In this document: piece after piece, positions 1-8,196 of the stretch
Numbering within the stretch: the first letter of the stretch is position 1
Layout: each line of letters begins with the position of its first letter
NCBI RefSeq assembly: GCF_029983815.1
Contig: NZ_JASBYU010000002.1
Coordinates: 62,001-126,000, forward strand
Origin: Lagierella sp.
GTDB lineage: Bacteria; Bacillota; Clostridia; Tissierellales; Peptoniphilaceae
Direction: 5' to 3'
Length of the DNA stretch: 64,000 bases
Translations under genes and position numbers: made by a program
The notes under the pieces: model-generated
Database searches by the model: none
What the model was told of the DNA's origin: nothing
The model's input: the letters and a program-made list of their open reading frames with translations, nothing else

Positions 1-2
1 CC

Positions 3-502
3 CATATAATCCTATCATTTATTTTTTGTTATTATTTAATTGGAATATTAACAATGACAGGAATAGGAAAAAATTTAGGTTTTTTGCCGCGATTCGACGA
101 GTTATCTCTTAGCGACTTAACTAATGTTTCTATTGAGAAAATATTAAATGTTATTTTGTTTGTACCGCTTGGATTATTTGTTCCTCTTTTATATAAAAAT
201 TATAATAAAATTCAAAAATCATTTTAACATCTTTTTATATTTCGTTTTCTATTGAATTTTATCAAATGTTTGGAAGGGGAATAACTTCTATAAATGATTT
301 GATAGCAAATATACTGGGATCGTGCGTTGGATATACAATTTACAAATTGATTATTAAGTTTATCGCTCATGGTAATAGAAAAAGATTTCTATCTATAAAA
401 GTTAATGAAGGTTTGGAGATTTTGTTTTATTGGACAATTTGTTTTATAATTATGATTTCGATTCAACCAGAAGTAATTTCTTTTTTATTCAATTTAGGTT
501 AA
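3..502 (+). pseudogene. VanZ-like membrane protein gene, 5'-truncated by window edge and frameshifted
   Basis: The reading frame is open from base 3 and runs to a TAA at 225, giving a hydrophobic start and then the segment NVILFVPLGLFVPLLYKN. The rest of the family pattern (GRGITSINDLIANILGSCVGY, followed by a hydrophobic end) continues in another frame to 502. The two halves join if one T is added to the TTTT run at 222-225. Together they match the VanZ-like family, small multi-pass membrane proteins of mostly unknown function, some linked to glycopeptide resistance. The original start lies outside the window. The break could be a true mutation or a homopolymer error. Confidence 0.65.
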
Positions 503-585
503 AGTTAAGGTATTTCGATACGGCCAAAGAGTTTGGAAAACTACCTATCGATGTAGAAAGACTTGAAGAAATTGTAAATAGATAA
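502..585 (+). pseudogene. Possible C-terminal remnant of an unidentified gene
   Basis: Twenty-seven codons without a start, ending KLPIDVERLEEIVNR and a TAA, directly follow the VanZ-like remnant. The composition is coding-like (acidic, amphipathic helix), but there is no upstream reading frame to belong to. I do not recognise the family. It may be a decayed gene end or chance. Confidence 0.2.
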
Positions 586-667
586 TGTAATGGGACAGGG
601 GGAATTACCTTTGTCCCAAGTTTATTTTTACATAAAAAGAGGTATAAAATTACTAGGTGGTGATTTT

Positions 668-1066
668 ATGGATTATGTTGAAAAAGCCCCACAGGCCGAA
701 GATTATTTAAAGCTTAGGAAGGAAGCTAATATGGGCGGAAATAAAACAATTACTCAAGTTGAGAAGGCTTTAAAGGGCTCTTTATATATAATTTGTGTCT
801 ATGAAGACAGTGAGCTTATAGGCTTAGGTAGAGTTGTAGGCGATGGAGGGATCACCTTTGCCATAACGGATATAATGGTAAGTGAAAAGTATCAAAAAAA
901 GGGCATTGGAAACGAGATAATGAACCATATTGATAGATGGTTTGAAGAGAATACCGCTGGAGAAAAGTTTATTATGATACATGCTAACCCACCTGCGGAT
1001 AGACTCTATTTAAAACATGGATATGATTATATCTATCCTGAAAGGGTGGGAATGCTTAAAAAGTAG
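668..1066 (+). CDS. GNAT-family N-acetyltransferase
   Basis: A 132-residue protein with the GNAT fold signature: an ELIGLGRV strand, then ITDIMVSEKYQKKGIGNEIM, where the Q-x-x-G-x-G acetyl-CoA loop is QKKGIG, then a C-terminal strand (MIHANPPADRLYLKHGY). I chose the ATG at 668 because AGGTGG lies a few bases upstream and the family alignment begins there. An ATG at 590 in the same frame would add 26 non-family residues. The acceptor substrate cannot be read from the sequence. The gene is followed after 21 bases by msrAB, so the two may be co-transcribed. Confidence 0.8.
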   Translation: MDYVEKAPQAEDYLKLRKEANMGGNKTITQVEKALKGSLYIICVYEDSELIGLGRVVGDGGITFAITDIMVSEKYQKKGIGNEIMNHIDRWFEENTAGEKFIMIHANPPADRLYLKHGYDYIYPERVGMLKK

Positions 1067-1087
1067 TTTTTAAGGTTTGGTGGTTTT

Positions 1088-2164
1088 ATGAAGGGATATA
1101 AGAAAATTACCATAGTATTTGTTGTTTTATTTGTGGTTTTCTTGGCGTTTAGTCTACTGAGAAAAGAGAACGACAATAAAAATATTGCAGTGGAAAAAGG
1201 AGAGAATGACTTTATGAATATTGAAAATAAAAATGAGATATACTTTGCTGGAGGATGCTTCTGGGGTGTGGAAGGATACTTCAAAAAAATCCCTGGTGTA
1301 CTTGATACAACCGTAGGCTATGCCAATGGAAAGACTGAAGAAACATCCTATAGACAGATTAAAGATACGGATCATAGTGAAACCGTTAAAATCATATACG
1401 ATGAAGATAGGGTTTCACTACAGGACCTTTTAGAACATTATTTTAGAATCATAGATCCAACTTCTATAAATAAACAGGGTAATGACAGGGGAAGACAGTA
1501 TAGAACTGGAATTTACTATCAGGATAGAAATAATAAACTTATCATAGATGAGATTATCAAACAAAAACAGGAGGACTACTCTGAGAAGATTGCCGTAGAA
1601 GTAGAACCTTTAAATAACTTTATACCAGGAGAAGAGTACCATCAGGACTATCTTGAGAAAAATCCTGGAGGATATTGTCATCTTAATCTGGCCCTGGCAG
1701 ATGAACCCTTAGAGAAGAAGGAGTCTAATTACAAAAAGCCTGATAATAGCACTTTAAAGGAAAAGTTATCCGACATCCAATATAAAGTTACCCAGGAAAG
1801 AGGAACTGAAAGGGCCTTTACTTCTGAATATGACGATTTTTATGAAAAGGGAATATACGTTGACGTTGTAACAGGAGAGCCTCTGTTTTCATCATCAGAT
1901 AAGTATGATGCTGGATGTGGTTGGCCTTCATTTACAAAGCCTATAGATTCAAATATTAATTATAGTGCAGACAATTCCTTTAACATGAGGCGTGTTGAAG
2001 TTAAAAGTAAAGGGGGAGATTCCCACTTAGGCCATGTATTCTATGACGGACCGGCGGACAAAGGCGGCGCAAGATACTGTATAAATGGAGCTTCTTTAAA
2101 GTTTATTCCCCTAGAAAAAATGGAAGAAGAAGGCTATGGGGACTATATAGACAAAGTAAAATAG
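1088..2164 (+). CDS. msrAB: Membrane-anchored peptide methionine sulfoxide reductase MsrA-MsrB fusion
   Basis: A 358-residue fusion. Residues 6-24 form a hydrophobic anchor, so the enzyme probably acts outside the membrane. The MsrA domain follows with its catalytic GGCFWG motif (Cys57), and a C-terminal MsrB domain carries GCGWPSF and the catalytic RYCINGASLKF (Cys near 331). The two domains repair the S and R epimers of methionine sulfoxide in oxidised proteins. The catalytic position in MsrA is cysteine, not selenocysteine, although this organism decodes UGA as Sec elsewhere. The start has AAGGTTTGGTGG upstream, and a strong hairpin terminator follows the stop. Confidence 0.93.
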   Translation: MKGYKKITIVFVVLFVVFLAFSLLRKENDNKNIAVEKGENDFMNIENKNEIYFAGGCFWGVEGYFKKIPGVLDTTVGYANGKTEETSYRQIKDTDHSETVKIIYDEDRVSLQDLLEHYFRIIDPTSINKQGNDRGRQYRTGIYYQDRNNKLIIDEIIKQKQEDYSEKIAVEVEPLNNFIPGEEYHQDYLEKNPGGYCHLNLALADEPLEKKESNYKKPDNSTLKEKLSDIQYKVTQERGTERAFTSEYDDFYEKGIYVDVVTGEPLFSSSDKYDAGCGWPSFTKPIDSNINYSADNSFNMRRVEVKSKGGDSHLGHVFYDGPADKGGARYCINGASLKFIPLEKMEEEGYGDYIDKVK

Positions 2165-2173
2165 TATAAGAAT

Positions 2174-2208
2174 ATCCAGCAGTCAAATCTTGGCTGCTGG
2201 ATTATTAT
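2174..2208. terminator. Intrinsic terminator between msrAB and the radical SAM gene
   Basis: A nine-base stem (ATCCAGCAG with CTGCTGGAT, 2174-2182 and 2194-2202) with an 11-base loop is followed by an A/T-rich tail. It lies between convergent genes and may serve both. Confidence 0.75.
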
Positions 2209-2242
2209 ATATAGTGGCTGGAAATACTCATCCACTTAACTA

Positions 2243-3652
2243 TTATCTAATATTAGCCTTTTTTCTTTTTTCTTCAGTTCTCTCTTCCCAAAGTCTATCG
2301 GCGGTCTTGTTCCAGTCCTTAGCATAAGGAATACATTTTTCCTCAAGATGCTCTGCAGACTCTGGAGAAATCAAATCCGTTGAATTTGCCTTGGAATCTT
2401 CTACTAACTTCGTAAGCCTTCCAGGGTTTTCTAACATTGGACAAGGTTTGAGCATATTGTCATTAAAGGGTTGATTATTGTGAAAGCCCATGAATAGTGG
2501 ACTTTGTAACCCCTCTAAAATTGTCTTTTCCCTTATATTGGAATCGGAAAAATGAATGAATACACATGGTTCCATGTCTCCAAGGGAGTTAATGTGAAAG
2601 TAGTTTCTTCCGCCTGCAATACATCCGTCGATAAACTCTCCGTCATTTTGAAAGTCTATGGTAAAGATATTCATTGGCGAAGAGCCAGATCTTATCTCTC
2701 TAACTTTTTCAAACACATATTTTCTTTGTTCAGGATTTGGTAAAAGACTAGGGTCTGCATCATTTCCTACTGGCATGTAGTGGAAATACCACGCAAGCTT
2801 ACACCCATGGTCGATTAGGTTATACATAAACTCATTTGAAGTTACCTGTTTATAATTTTGTGAAGTGTAACAAATTGAAACTCCATATAGAAGCTTGTGC
2901 TTTTTCATTAGCTCCATTGCTTGGATAACTTTTTTATATACGCCGTCACCTCTTCTAAAGTCGGTCGATTCCTCAGTACCTTCAATGCTTAATGCAAAGG
3001 AGATGTTTCCAGTTTTAGCAACTTCTTCACAGAATTTGTCGTCTATCAATGTACCATTTGTAAAAATATGAAAGGCAGATTCATTAAACTCATTTGCCAA
3101 TTTGATTATGTCGTCTTTTCTAACGAGAGGTTCCCCTCCAGTCATGATAAAGAAATAGGTTCCAAGTTCGTTTCCCTGTCTAACGATGCTAGCCATTTCA
3201 TCATAAGTAAGATTGTTTTTATGACCGTATTCAGCCGCCCAACACCCTTTACACTTTAGATTGCAGGCAGAAGTTGGGTCAAATAGTATTGCCCAAGGGA
3301 TATTACAGTCGTATTTCTTTTGTAGTTCATTTCTTAGTGCATTGCCCTTGTACACTGCATTGTAGCCAAAAGTCATCACAAATCGCTTTATAATGTTCTC
3401 GTCAACTTCCTTTACTATATCCTCACCAAAGGATACCCATTTTGAATCGGGATTTGAAAATTCTTCTCTAATTCTAGTAATTGCATGTTTTGCACTATTC
3501 TCCTTTGAAGAATTAGGCATTAAATACTGGTCGATGACATCGATAACATCCTTCATACCCTCAGCAGGGTCTTTTTTAATACGTTTAAATGCAAGGTCTA
3601 CAGCCACAGAAAATGCGGCTTTAGTTGCCTTATCTTTAAGTTTATTTTCCAT
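2243..3652 (-). CDS. Radical SAM/SPASM-like protein
   Basis: A 469-residue protein whose radical SAM core begins with CNLKCKGC (Cys130, 134, 137), the CxxxCxxC motif that binds the SAM-cleaving 4Fe-4S cluster, followed by the MTGGEPLV motif. A C-terminal Cys-containing region (CIAGG...GDMEPCVF, and CPMLENPG) resembles the SPASM type, which holds extra clusters. An N-terminal helical segment of about 110 residues precedes the core. The start is set at 3652 because GGAGGAGG stands directly before that ATG; the open frame extends 26 codons further upstream without a site. No peptide substrate or maturation partner is next to it, so the role is unknown. Confidence 0.8.
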   Translation of the reverse strand: MENKLKDKATKAAFSVAVDLAFKRIKKDPAEGMKDVIDVIDQYLMPNSSKENSAKHAITRIREEFSNPDSKWVSFGEDIVKEVDENIIKRFVMTFGYNAVYKGNALRNELQKKYDCNIPWAILFDPTSACNLKCKGCWAAEYGHKNNLTYDEMASIVRQGNELGTYFFIMTGGEPLVRKDDIIKLANEFNESAFHIFTNGTLIDDKFCEEVAKTGNISFALSIEGTEESTDFRRGDGVYKKVIQAMELMKKHKLLYGVSICYTSQNYKQVTSNEFMYNLIDHGCKLAWYFHYMPVGNDADPSLLPNPEQRKYVFEKVREIRSGSSPMNIFTIDFQNDGEFIDGCIAGGRNYFHINSLGDMEPCVFIHFSDSNIREKTILEGLQSPLFMGFHNNQPFNDNMLKPCPMLENPGRLTKLVEDSKANSTDLISPESAEHLEEKCIPYAKDWNKTADRLWEERTEEKRKKANIR

Positions 3653-3827
3653 ATTAGGCCTCCTCCAATAACGATTTAAAAATTTTACAACCATTAAAAT
3701 CAAAAGACATTCAGTTTTAACTTTTAGCATCCATTAAAGAACTAAGTCCTTTTAAATGCTACAATCGAATACCTATTATAGGTGAATGTCTTAGTTAAAC
3801 AAAATTAAATAACACACAACCTTTTAA

Positions 3828-4053
3828 ATGGGGTTGATAATATATATTATTGTCCTTAAAGATGATAAGATAATAATTCGATTCATGGAAATTTCCCATC
3901 TACATTAAGTATACCCAACTAGAAGAAGTCATTCAAGTTTTACAACTAGACAAATGCTCATTTTTAGCCAATGAAAAGGATTGTTTAATTAGATGCTTTA
4001 ACTTTAGTATAAGAAGAAAAAAATTAATAGTAGAGGAGTATATATTAAAATAA
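3828..4053 (+). pseudogene. Possible decayed gene in the 3653-4160 intergenic stretch
   Basis: A frame starting at ATG 3828 (hydrophobic, then VLKDDKIIIRFMEISHLH) stops at about 3906. A second frame that overlaps it runs on to 4053 with TQLEEVIQVLQLDKCSFL and a basic end. The two look like pieces of one small protein separated by a frameshift. The pattern is faintly like a LytTR-type DNA-binding domain, but this is not secure. Nothing else gene-like appears between 3653 and 4160. Confidence 0.25.
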
Positions 4054-4160
4054 AATAAAAACCCATTTGATTTAAATAAATAATCTTAGAGTAATAAAAC
4101 GTTTAAAACCCCTTGATTTCAATATTGATAAAAAGAATATAAAAATATTTCAAAAAAAGT

Positions 4161-4230
4161 TTGCAATGTTTTAAAAGGTTTGCTATACTGTAAACAGAAA
4201 TGATAATCAATATCAAAGAGGTTATCATTT
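4161..4230 (+). promoter_or_regulatory. zinT promoter with Zur/Fur-like operator
   Basis: A clear sigma-A promoter is visible: TTGCAA at 4161-4166, a 17-base spacer and TATACT at 4184-4189. Just downstream a perfect inverted repeat, AAATGATAA (4198-4206) and TTATCATTT (4222-4230), covers the likely transcription start. It also contains GATAATCAATATC, typical of Fur-family operators. Given the zinc genes behind it, Zur is the likely regulator, repressing when zinc is abundant. Fur cannot be excluded from the sequence. Confidence 0.75.
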
Positions 4231-4237
4231 TAATTAA

Positions 4238-4342
4238 CACCTTGCCATTTTTTAAAAATGGATTTTAATACATACTAAAATTCATATACGTCGATCTAAC
4301 TTACCCCCTATAAGTTATCTTCAACTAAGAGATGGCAGGGTG
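4238..4342 (+). promoter_or_regulatory. Structured 5' leader of zinT
   Basis: Bases 4238-4248 (CACCTTGCCAT) can pair along all 11 positions, with one G-U, with 4332-4342 (ATGGCAGGGTG), closing a loop of about 80 bases. Inside is a second hairpin, AACTTA (4298-4303) with TAAGTT (4311-4316). An alternative hairpin at 4245-4261 (CCATTTTT with AAAAATGG) competes with the closing stem. The closing stem ends five bases before the Shine-Dalgarno sequence. I do not recognise a known riboswitch class. Confidence 0.4.
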
Positions 4343-4356
4343 ACTTTAAGGAGGAA

Positions 4357-5061
4357 ATGATGAAAAAGAAAACTAATTTATTGTTGGCCCTAGCCCTAGT
4401 TGGCGTTGTGGCATTGACAGGTTGTAAGAAAGGCGGAGTTAACGATCAAACGGATGCTCCAGAAAAGAACCCAACGGCAAATGGTCAGGTGCATGACCAT
4501 GACCACGACCATGATCATGATCACGACCATGACCATGACCACGATCACGACCATGATCATGGTCAAGAAAGTGAAGGTAAAGAATTGTCCCTATCTGACT
4601 GGAATGGAGAGTGGACTAGCATAACTACATTTGCGGAGGACGAAAAAATTCAAGAGGCCTATAAGGAAGTTGCTAAAAGGGACAATATAAGTCCAGAAAA
4701 GGCAAAGGAAGATTTTATTTCCAAGATGAAGGTAGATTTTGGAGCTATTAAAGTTGAAGATGAAACTGTAACTTTTTATGATAAACCTCAGGGCAAAGAG
4801 ATTGATAAGACAAATTATACTTATGTAGGGAAACATCCTATGGAACATGGCGGAAAGACTTTTTATTGGTATGAGTTTAAATCCGAAGGAAAATACCCTA
4901 ATCTATTATTGATGCCATTACATGGCGAAGAACATATGCCTCATTTTCATTTGAGAACTGGTTTTGACACAGAAACTATGCTAAAGAAAGAGGACTGGTA
5001 TCCTACTTTTGTAAGTCCTACGGTTACAATCGACCAAGTTTATGAGGAAGTTGCTGAATAA
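4357..5061 (+). CDS. zinT: ZinT-like zinc-binding lipoprotein with poly-(His-Asp) tract
   Basis: A 234-residue lipoprotein: signal peptide with lipobox LTGC (Cys23), a linker, a run of eleven His-Asp pairs ending in His (residues 46-68), then a ZinT/YodA domain. The domain's zinc-site motif HGEEHMPHFHLRTG is intact, as are DWNGEWTS at its start and DWYPTF near its end. ZinT proteins bind zinc outside the membrane and pass it to the ZnuABC importer, whose genes follow downstream. AAGGAGG at 4348-4354 serves either ATG 4357 or the adjacent ATG 4360; the second has better spacing. The promoter carries a Zur/Fur-like operator. Confidence 0.9.
   Translation: MMKKKTNLLLALALVGVVALTGCKKGGVNDQTDAPEKNPTANGQVHDHDHDHDHDHDHDHDHDHDHDHGQESEGKELSLSDWNGEWTSITTFAEDEKIQEAYKEVAKRDNISPEKAKEDFISKMKVDFGAIKVEDETVTFYDKPQGKEIDKTNYTYVGKHPMEHGGKTFYWYEFKSEGKYPNLLLMPLHGEEHMPHFHLRTGFDTETMLKKEDWYPTFVSPTVTIDQVYEEVAE
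4492..4560 (+). repeat. Degenerate 6-base tandem repeat coding (HD)11H
   Basis: Sixty-nine bases of alternating CAT/CAC and GAC/GAT codons inside zinT. The synonymous codons vary, which suggests selection on the protein sequence rather than a recent slippage expansion. The tract would act as a zinc-buffering tail on the cell surface. Confidence 0.9.
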
Positions 5062-5068
5062 TTTTGTT

Positions 5069-5101
5069 AAAAGGCCCTTGATGATTCAGGGGCTTTTTTT
5101 A
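5069..5101 (+). terminator. Intrinsic terminator after zinT
   Basis: A GCCCTTGA/TCAGGGGC stem with a short loop (about 5073-5092) is followed by seven T residues. It separates zinT from znuA, so the transporter probably needs its own promoter or readthrough. Confidence 0.8.
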
Positions 5102-5108
5102 AGCAATC

Positions 5109-5237
5109 AAGCACTTAAAATCTTATGTCTATATCCATTTAAATTCACCAAAAACTTTTTAATAACACTATATTATGTTTTAGGATAATAAATCTATAAA
5201 CATACGAGCATAGGACATTTAAGATCTTTAAGTGCTT
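5109..5237. repeat. Distant inverted repeat upstream of znuA
   Basis: AAGCACTTAAAATCTTA at 5109-5125 is matched, in reverse complement with one extra base, by TAAGATCTTTAAGTGCTT at 5220-5237. Partial pairing continues outside the arms. About 94 bases separate the arms. It occupies most of the zinT-znuA gap. Its role is unknown; it could be a leader structure or a small decayed mobile element. Confidence 0.5.
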
Positions 5238-5269
5238 GCTATCTGCTTATAAGAAAGAAAGGAGATTTT

Positions 5270-6562
5270 ATGAAAAAAGTTTTATCTATCATTTTGATTC
5301 TAATCTACCTCCTTACTTTTACGGGATGTGAAAAACAGACTAAGGCAAAGGAAAAGCCTATAGTTTATACATCCTTTTACCCTGTTTACAGTCTTGCAAA
5401 AGATGTTTTTAAAGACACTGTGGACTTGAGAATTTTTATGCCTATAAGTCAAGACCCCCATCTGTGGGAGCCCTCACCAAAGAAGATGAGGGAGTTGGAA
5501 GAGGCGGACTTACTAATAATAAATGGTGCAAATCTAGAAAGGTGGACCGATAAGATACCGGAACTATTTCCAAACTTGGAAATTTTGAATTTGGCATCTG
5601 GTATAAACCTAATCACCTATAAAGGAGCGGCGGCTTTGGGAGATTTTCAATACCTAGGGGAAGGAAAACTCACTGACGAGGTCTATAGGATGGAATTTGG
5701 TCATACCCATGAAAAACATTTAAGGATTGCATTCGTTCTGGTCGAAGAAAAGCTTGATGAAAATAAAACCATAGATATTGGAAGAAAAATCATGGAACAA
5801 GAGGGGCAGGAGGTCCCTCAAAGGGAGTTGATTGAAGTAGAAAGCTCCAAGGTCTACAAGCTTGAAATGGGGCATGAGCAGGGAGAGATTTTCTTCAAAG
5901 TTCCTAAAAGTGGTAAATGGCTGATCTATACCGATAGAATTTCATCTGAAGCCCTTTCCTATAAATTTATGGATTCTAAAGAAGAACCTCTAAACCTAAG
6001 GACTTTAAGGGATGTTTCTACGACTTCCGAAGACAAAGTAACCTACGATCCTCATACATGGATGAGTGTTAGAAATGCTAAAAGGTTTGTAAAGGATATG
6101 GAATATGTAGGAAGTAGGAAATTTCCTGAATTTGAAAAGGAGTACAGAGACAACTCTTCTAAGGTTCTACAGGAATTGACAGCTCTTGACTATAAATACA
6201 GGGATTTGTTTTCAAAGGTGGACAGGAAGGAATTTATAGTAAGTCACTATGCCTTTGCCTATTTAGCAAAGGACTTTAAATTGATACAATATCCTCTACA
6301 AAATCTAACCAGCATGGAGGCGCCGAGTATAAAAAAGATAAGAAAGGTCATAGAGGACTCTAAAGACAAGGGTATAAATACGATTTTCTATGAGTATGGA
6401 ATGCCTAAAAATGGTGCAGACATTATTGCAGAAGAGATAGGGGCTGATATAAAGGGACTTATTTCCATGGAATATGTTAATAGGGATATGGGAAAAGTCG
6501 GAAGTGATTATATTGATTATTTAAAATATAATTTAGAAACTCTATATCGTTCAATGAGGTGA
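5270..6562 (+). CDS. znuA: Zinc ABC transporter substrate-binding lipoprotein (ZnuA/AdcA type) with a large central insert
   Basis: A 430-residue lipoprotein with lipobox FTGC (Cys20). The cluster A-I solute-binding fold is shown by DPHLWEPSP (His64), DPHTWMSV (His262), VSHYAFAYLA (His326) and an acidic residue near 375 (FYEYG). These four positions match the usual metal ligands of ZnuA-type proteins. Most family members are about 300 residues. Here residues about 120-257 form a beta-rich insert containing FGHTHEKH in place of the usual short His-rich loop. The ATPase gene starts 4 bases after the stop, so the genes form an operon. Metal preference for zinc is inferred from the ZinT neighbour and the operator upstream; manganese is the alternative. 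Confidence 0.88.
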   Translation: MKKVLSIILILIYLLTFTGCEKQTKAKEKPIVYTSFYPVYSLAKDVFKDTVDLRIFMPISQDPHLWEPSPKKMRELEEADLLIINGANLERWTDKIPELFPNLEILNLASGINLITYKGAAALGDFQYLGEGKLTDEVYRMEFGHTHEKHLRIAFVLVEEKLDENKTIDIGRKIMEQEGQEVPQRELIEVESSKVYKLEMGHEQGEIFFKVPKSGKWLIYTDRISSEALSYKFMDSKEEPLNLRTLRDVSTTSEDKVTYDPHTWMSVRNAKRFVKDMEYVGSRKFPEFEKEYRDNSSKVLQELTALDYKYRDLFSKVDRKEFIVSHYAFAYLAKDFKLIQYPLQNLTSMEAPSIKKIRKVIEDSKDKGINTIFYEYGMPKNGADIIAEEIGADIKGLISMEYVNRDMGKVGSDYIDYLKYNLETLYRSMR

Positions 6563-6566
6563 TAAT

Positions 6567-7235
6567 ATGAAAGCGATAGACATAAAAAATTTAGACTTTA
6601 GCTATGGAAGTCATCCAGTATTAAATAATTTAAACTTTTCTGTGGATGCAGGAAAGGTGGCGGTAATTACTGGTGAAAATGGGAGCGGCAAATCCACTTT
6701 AATAAAGATTATGATTGGAGAGAATGAACCTACAAAGGGAACTGTGAAAATCTTCGACTCTCCTATTGATAAAAAAACATTGAATAAAATAGGCTATGTG
6801 CCTCAAACCCAAGGAGAAAATTTTATAACCTTTCCTTTGACTTCAAAGGAACTGGTTGTATTACAGGCCTATGATGACTTTGGACCAATAAAACTTCCCA
6901 CTAGAGACCTCTATAAAAAGGCGGAGAAAAAACTTGTGGAACTTGGACTTAAGGATTATATAAATTGTCCTGTAACAGAACTTTCTGGAGGACTTCGCCA
7001 AAGGGTTATGATAGCCAGGGCCATGATGAATGAACCGGAAATACTGATATTTGATGAGCCTACGGCTGGAGTAGACGAGGATTCAAAAAACTATTTGGCA
7101 GAACTTCTCAAAAAGTTAAATAGGGATTTTAAAGTAACGGTAATCCTTGTAACCCATGAACTGGAATGGATCAGGGACAAAATTAAAGAATATAGCAACT
7201 ATCGCCTTTTGAAAGGAGAAATAGTAAATGCTTGA
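6567..7235 (+). CDS. znuC: Zinc ABC transporter ATP-binding protein
   Basis: A 222-residue ABC ATPase with Walker A GENGSGKST, Q-loop YVPQTQG, signature LSGGLRQR, Walker B ILIFDEPTAGVD and the switch histidine in VTHELEW. It would power the import of metal delivered by the upstream binding protein. It lies 4 bases after znuA and overlaps the permease gene by 8 bases, typical of coupled translation. Short C-terminus with no extra domain. Confidence 0.93.
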   Translation: MKAIDIKNLDFSYGSHPVLNNLNFSVDAGKVAVITGENGSGKSTLIKIMIGENEPTKGTVKIFDSPIDKKTLNKIGYVPQTQGENFITFPLTSKELVVLQAYDDFGPIKLPTRDLYKKAEKKLVELGLKDYINCPVTELSGGLRQRVMIARAMMNEPEILIFDEPTAGVDEDSKNYLAELLKKLNRDFKVTVILVTHELEWIRDKIKEYSNYRLLKGEIVNA

Positions 7236-8067
7236 ATTTAGATTTATGCAAAGGGCCTTGGCGGTTTCATTAATGATCTCCATAATGATTCCGCTAATTG
7301 GAATTGTCTTGGTGAACCGTAAGACTTCTATGATCGGAGATGCCCTCTCCCATGTCTCTCTTTCTGGAGTAGCTGCAGGGCTTATACTAAATATCAATCC
7401 CTTGATCGGCGGTGTAGTAGCATGTGTGGTAGGAGCCTTTGGGATAGAGGGGATACGAAAGAAATTTCCCCACTATGGTGACATGGCAACGGGAATAATA
7501 ACTGCCCTAGGCCTTGGAATAGCGGCAATGCTTTCAGATTTTGCACCGGGAGGAAATAGTTTTGAAGCCTATCTATTTGGAAGTATCGTCTCTGTGTCAA
7601 AGATGGATTTAATTTTAATATCCATTACATTTTTACTAGTAGCATCTCTATCCTTGGTGTTTTATGGAGGCCTTTTAAATATCTGTATAAATCCCAATTT
7701 GGCAAGGCTTGCAGGAGTGAATACAAAACTTATCAATGGGATTTTTACCTTTTTAGCCTCCCTAACGGTGGCCTTATCGGCAAAGGTGATTGGAGCCCTT
7801 ATGGTAACTTCTCTCATCGTCCTTCCAGTTGCTAACGCCCTTTTGATAAGTAGAAGTTACAAACAAACCTATATTTTTACTCTACTATTTGGGATGTTTT
7901 ACACTTTAAGTGGAGTGGTACTCTCCTATTATTTTGATGTAAAACCAGGCGGATCGATCGTTGTACTTGCTGGACTAGGGCTTATTATAACCTTTGTAAT
8001 CACTAAAGTAAAAAACAAGTTAAGGAGAAATTCAAAGCAAATATTAAAGAGGCAGTTAAGCAGTTAA
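7228..8067 (+). CDS. znuB: Zinc ABC transporter permease
   Basis: A 279-residue integral membrane protein of the ABC-3 family with about eight membrane segments. Features include an early KTSMIGDALSHVSLSGVAAG motif that contacts the ATPase, and the conserved LARLAGVNTKLINGIFTFLASLTVALSAKVIGALMV region (described here in parts: LAGVN then AKVIGALMV). It forms the membrane channel of the zinc importer with the two preceding gene products. The gene overlaps znuC by 8 bases. Confidence 0.92.
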   Translation: MLEFRFMQRALAVSLMISIMIPLIGIVLVNRKTSMIGDALSHVSLSGVAAGLILNINPLIGGVVACVVGAFGIEGIRKKFPHYGDMATGIITALGLGIAAMLSDFAPGGNSFEAYLFGSIVSVSKMDLILISITFLLVASLSLVFYGGLLNICINPNLARLAGVNTKLINGIFTFLASLTVALSAKVIGALMVTSLIVLPVANALLISRSYKQTYIFTLLFGMFYTLSGVVLSYYFDVKPGGSIVVLAGLGLIITFVITKVKNKLRRNSKQILKRQLSS

Positions 8068-8119
8068 TTATAAACTCTTTAACAACTTGGACCTATTAAG
8101 ATCGTAATTCTCTTTTTTT

Positions 8120-8153
8120 GGGTATCTATATGGTAATCTATATCAATTAGATT
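8120..8153 (+). promoter_or_regulatory. Upstream hairpin motif shared with the paralogous lipoprotein gene (copy 1)
   Basis: GGGTATCTATATGGTAAT is followed by a six-base hairpin AATCTA/TAGATT (8135-8140 and 8148-8153) around TATCAAT. A near-identical element with different but self-complementary arms stands before the paralogue at 10715-10749. It ends 44 bases before the start codon. It may be an operator or an RNA element. Confidence 0.45.
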
Positions 8154-8196
8154 GGACAAAGGAAACTCATACACTTTGAAAAATAGGGGGAGAATT

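Noticed and set aside
1238..1273. Selenocysteine in MsrA
   Set aside because: The catalytic codon reads TGC (Cys), not TGA.
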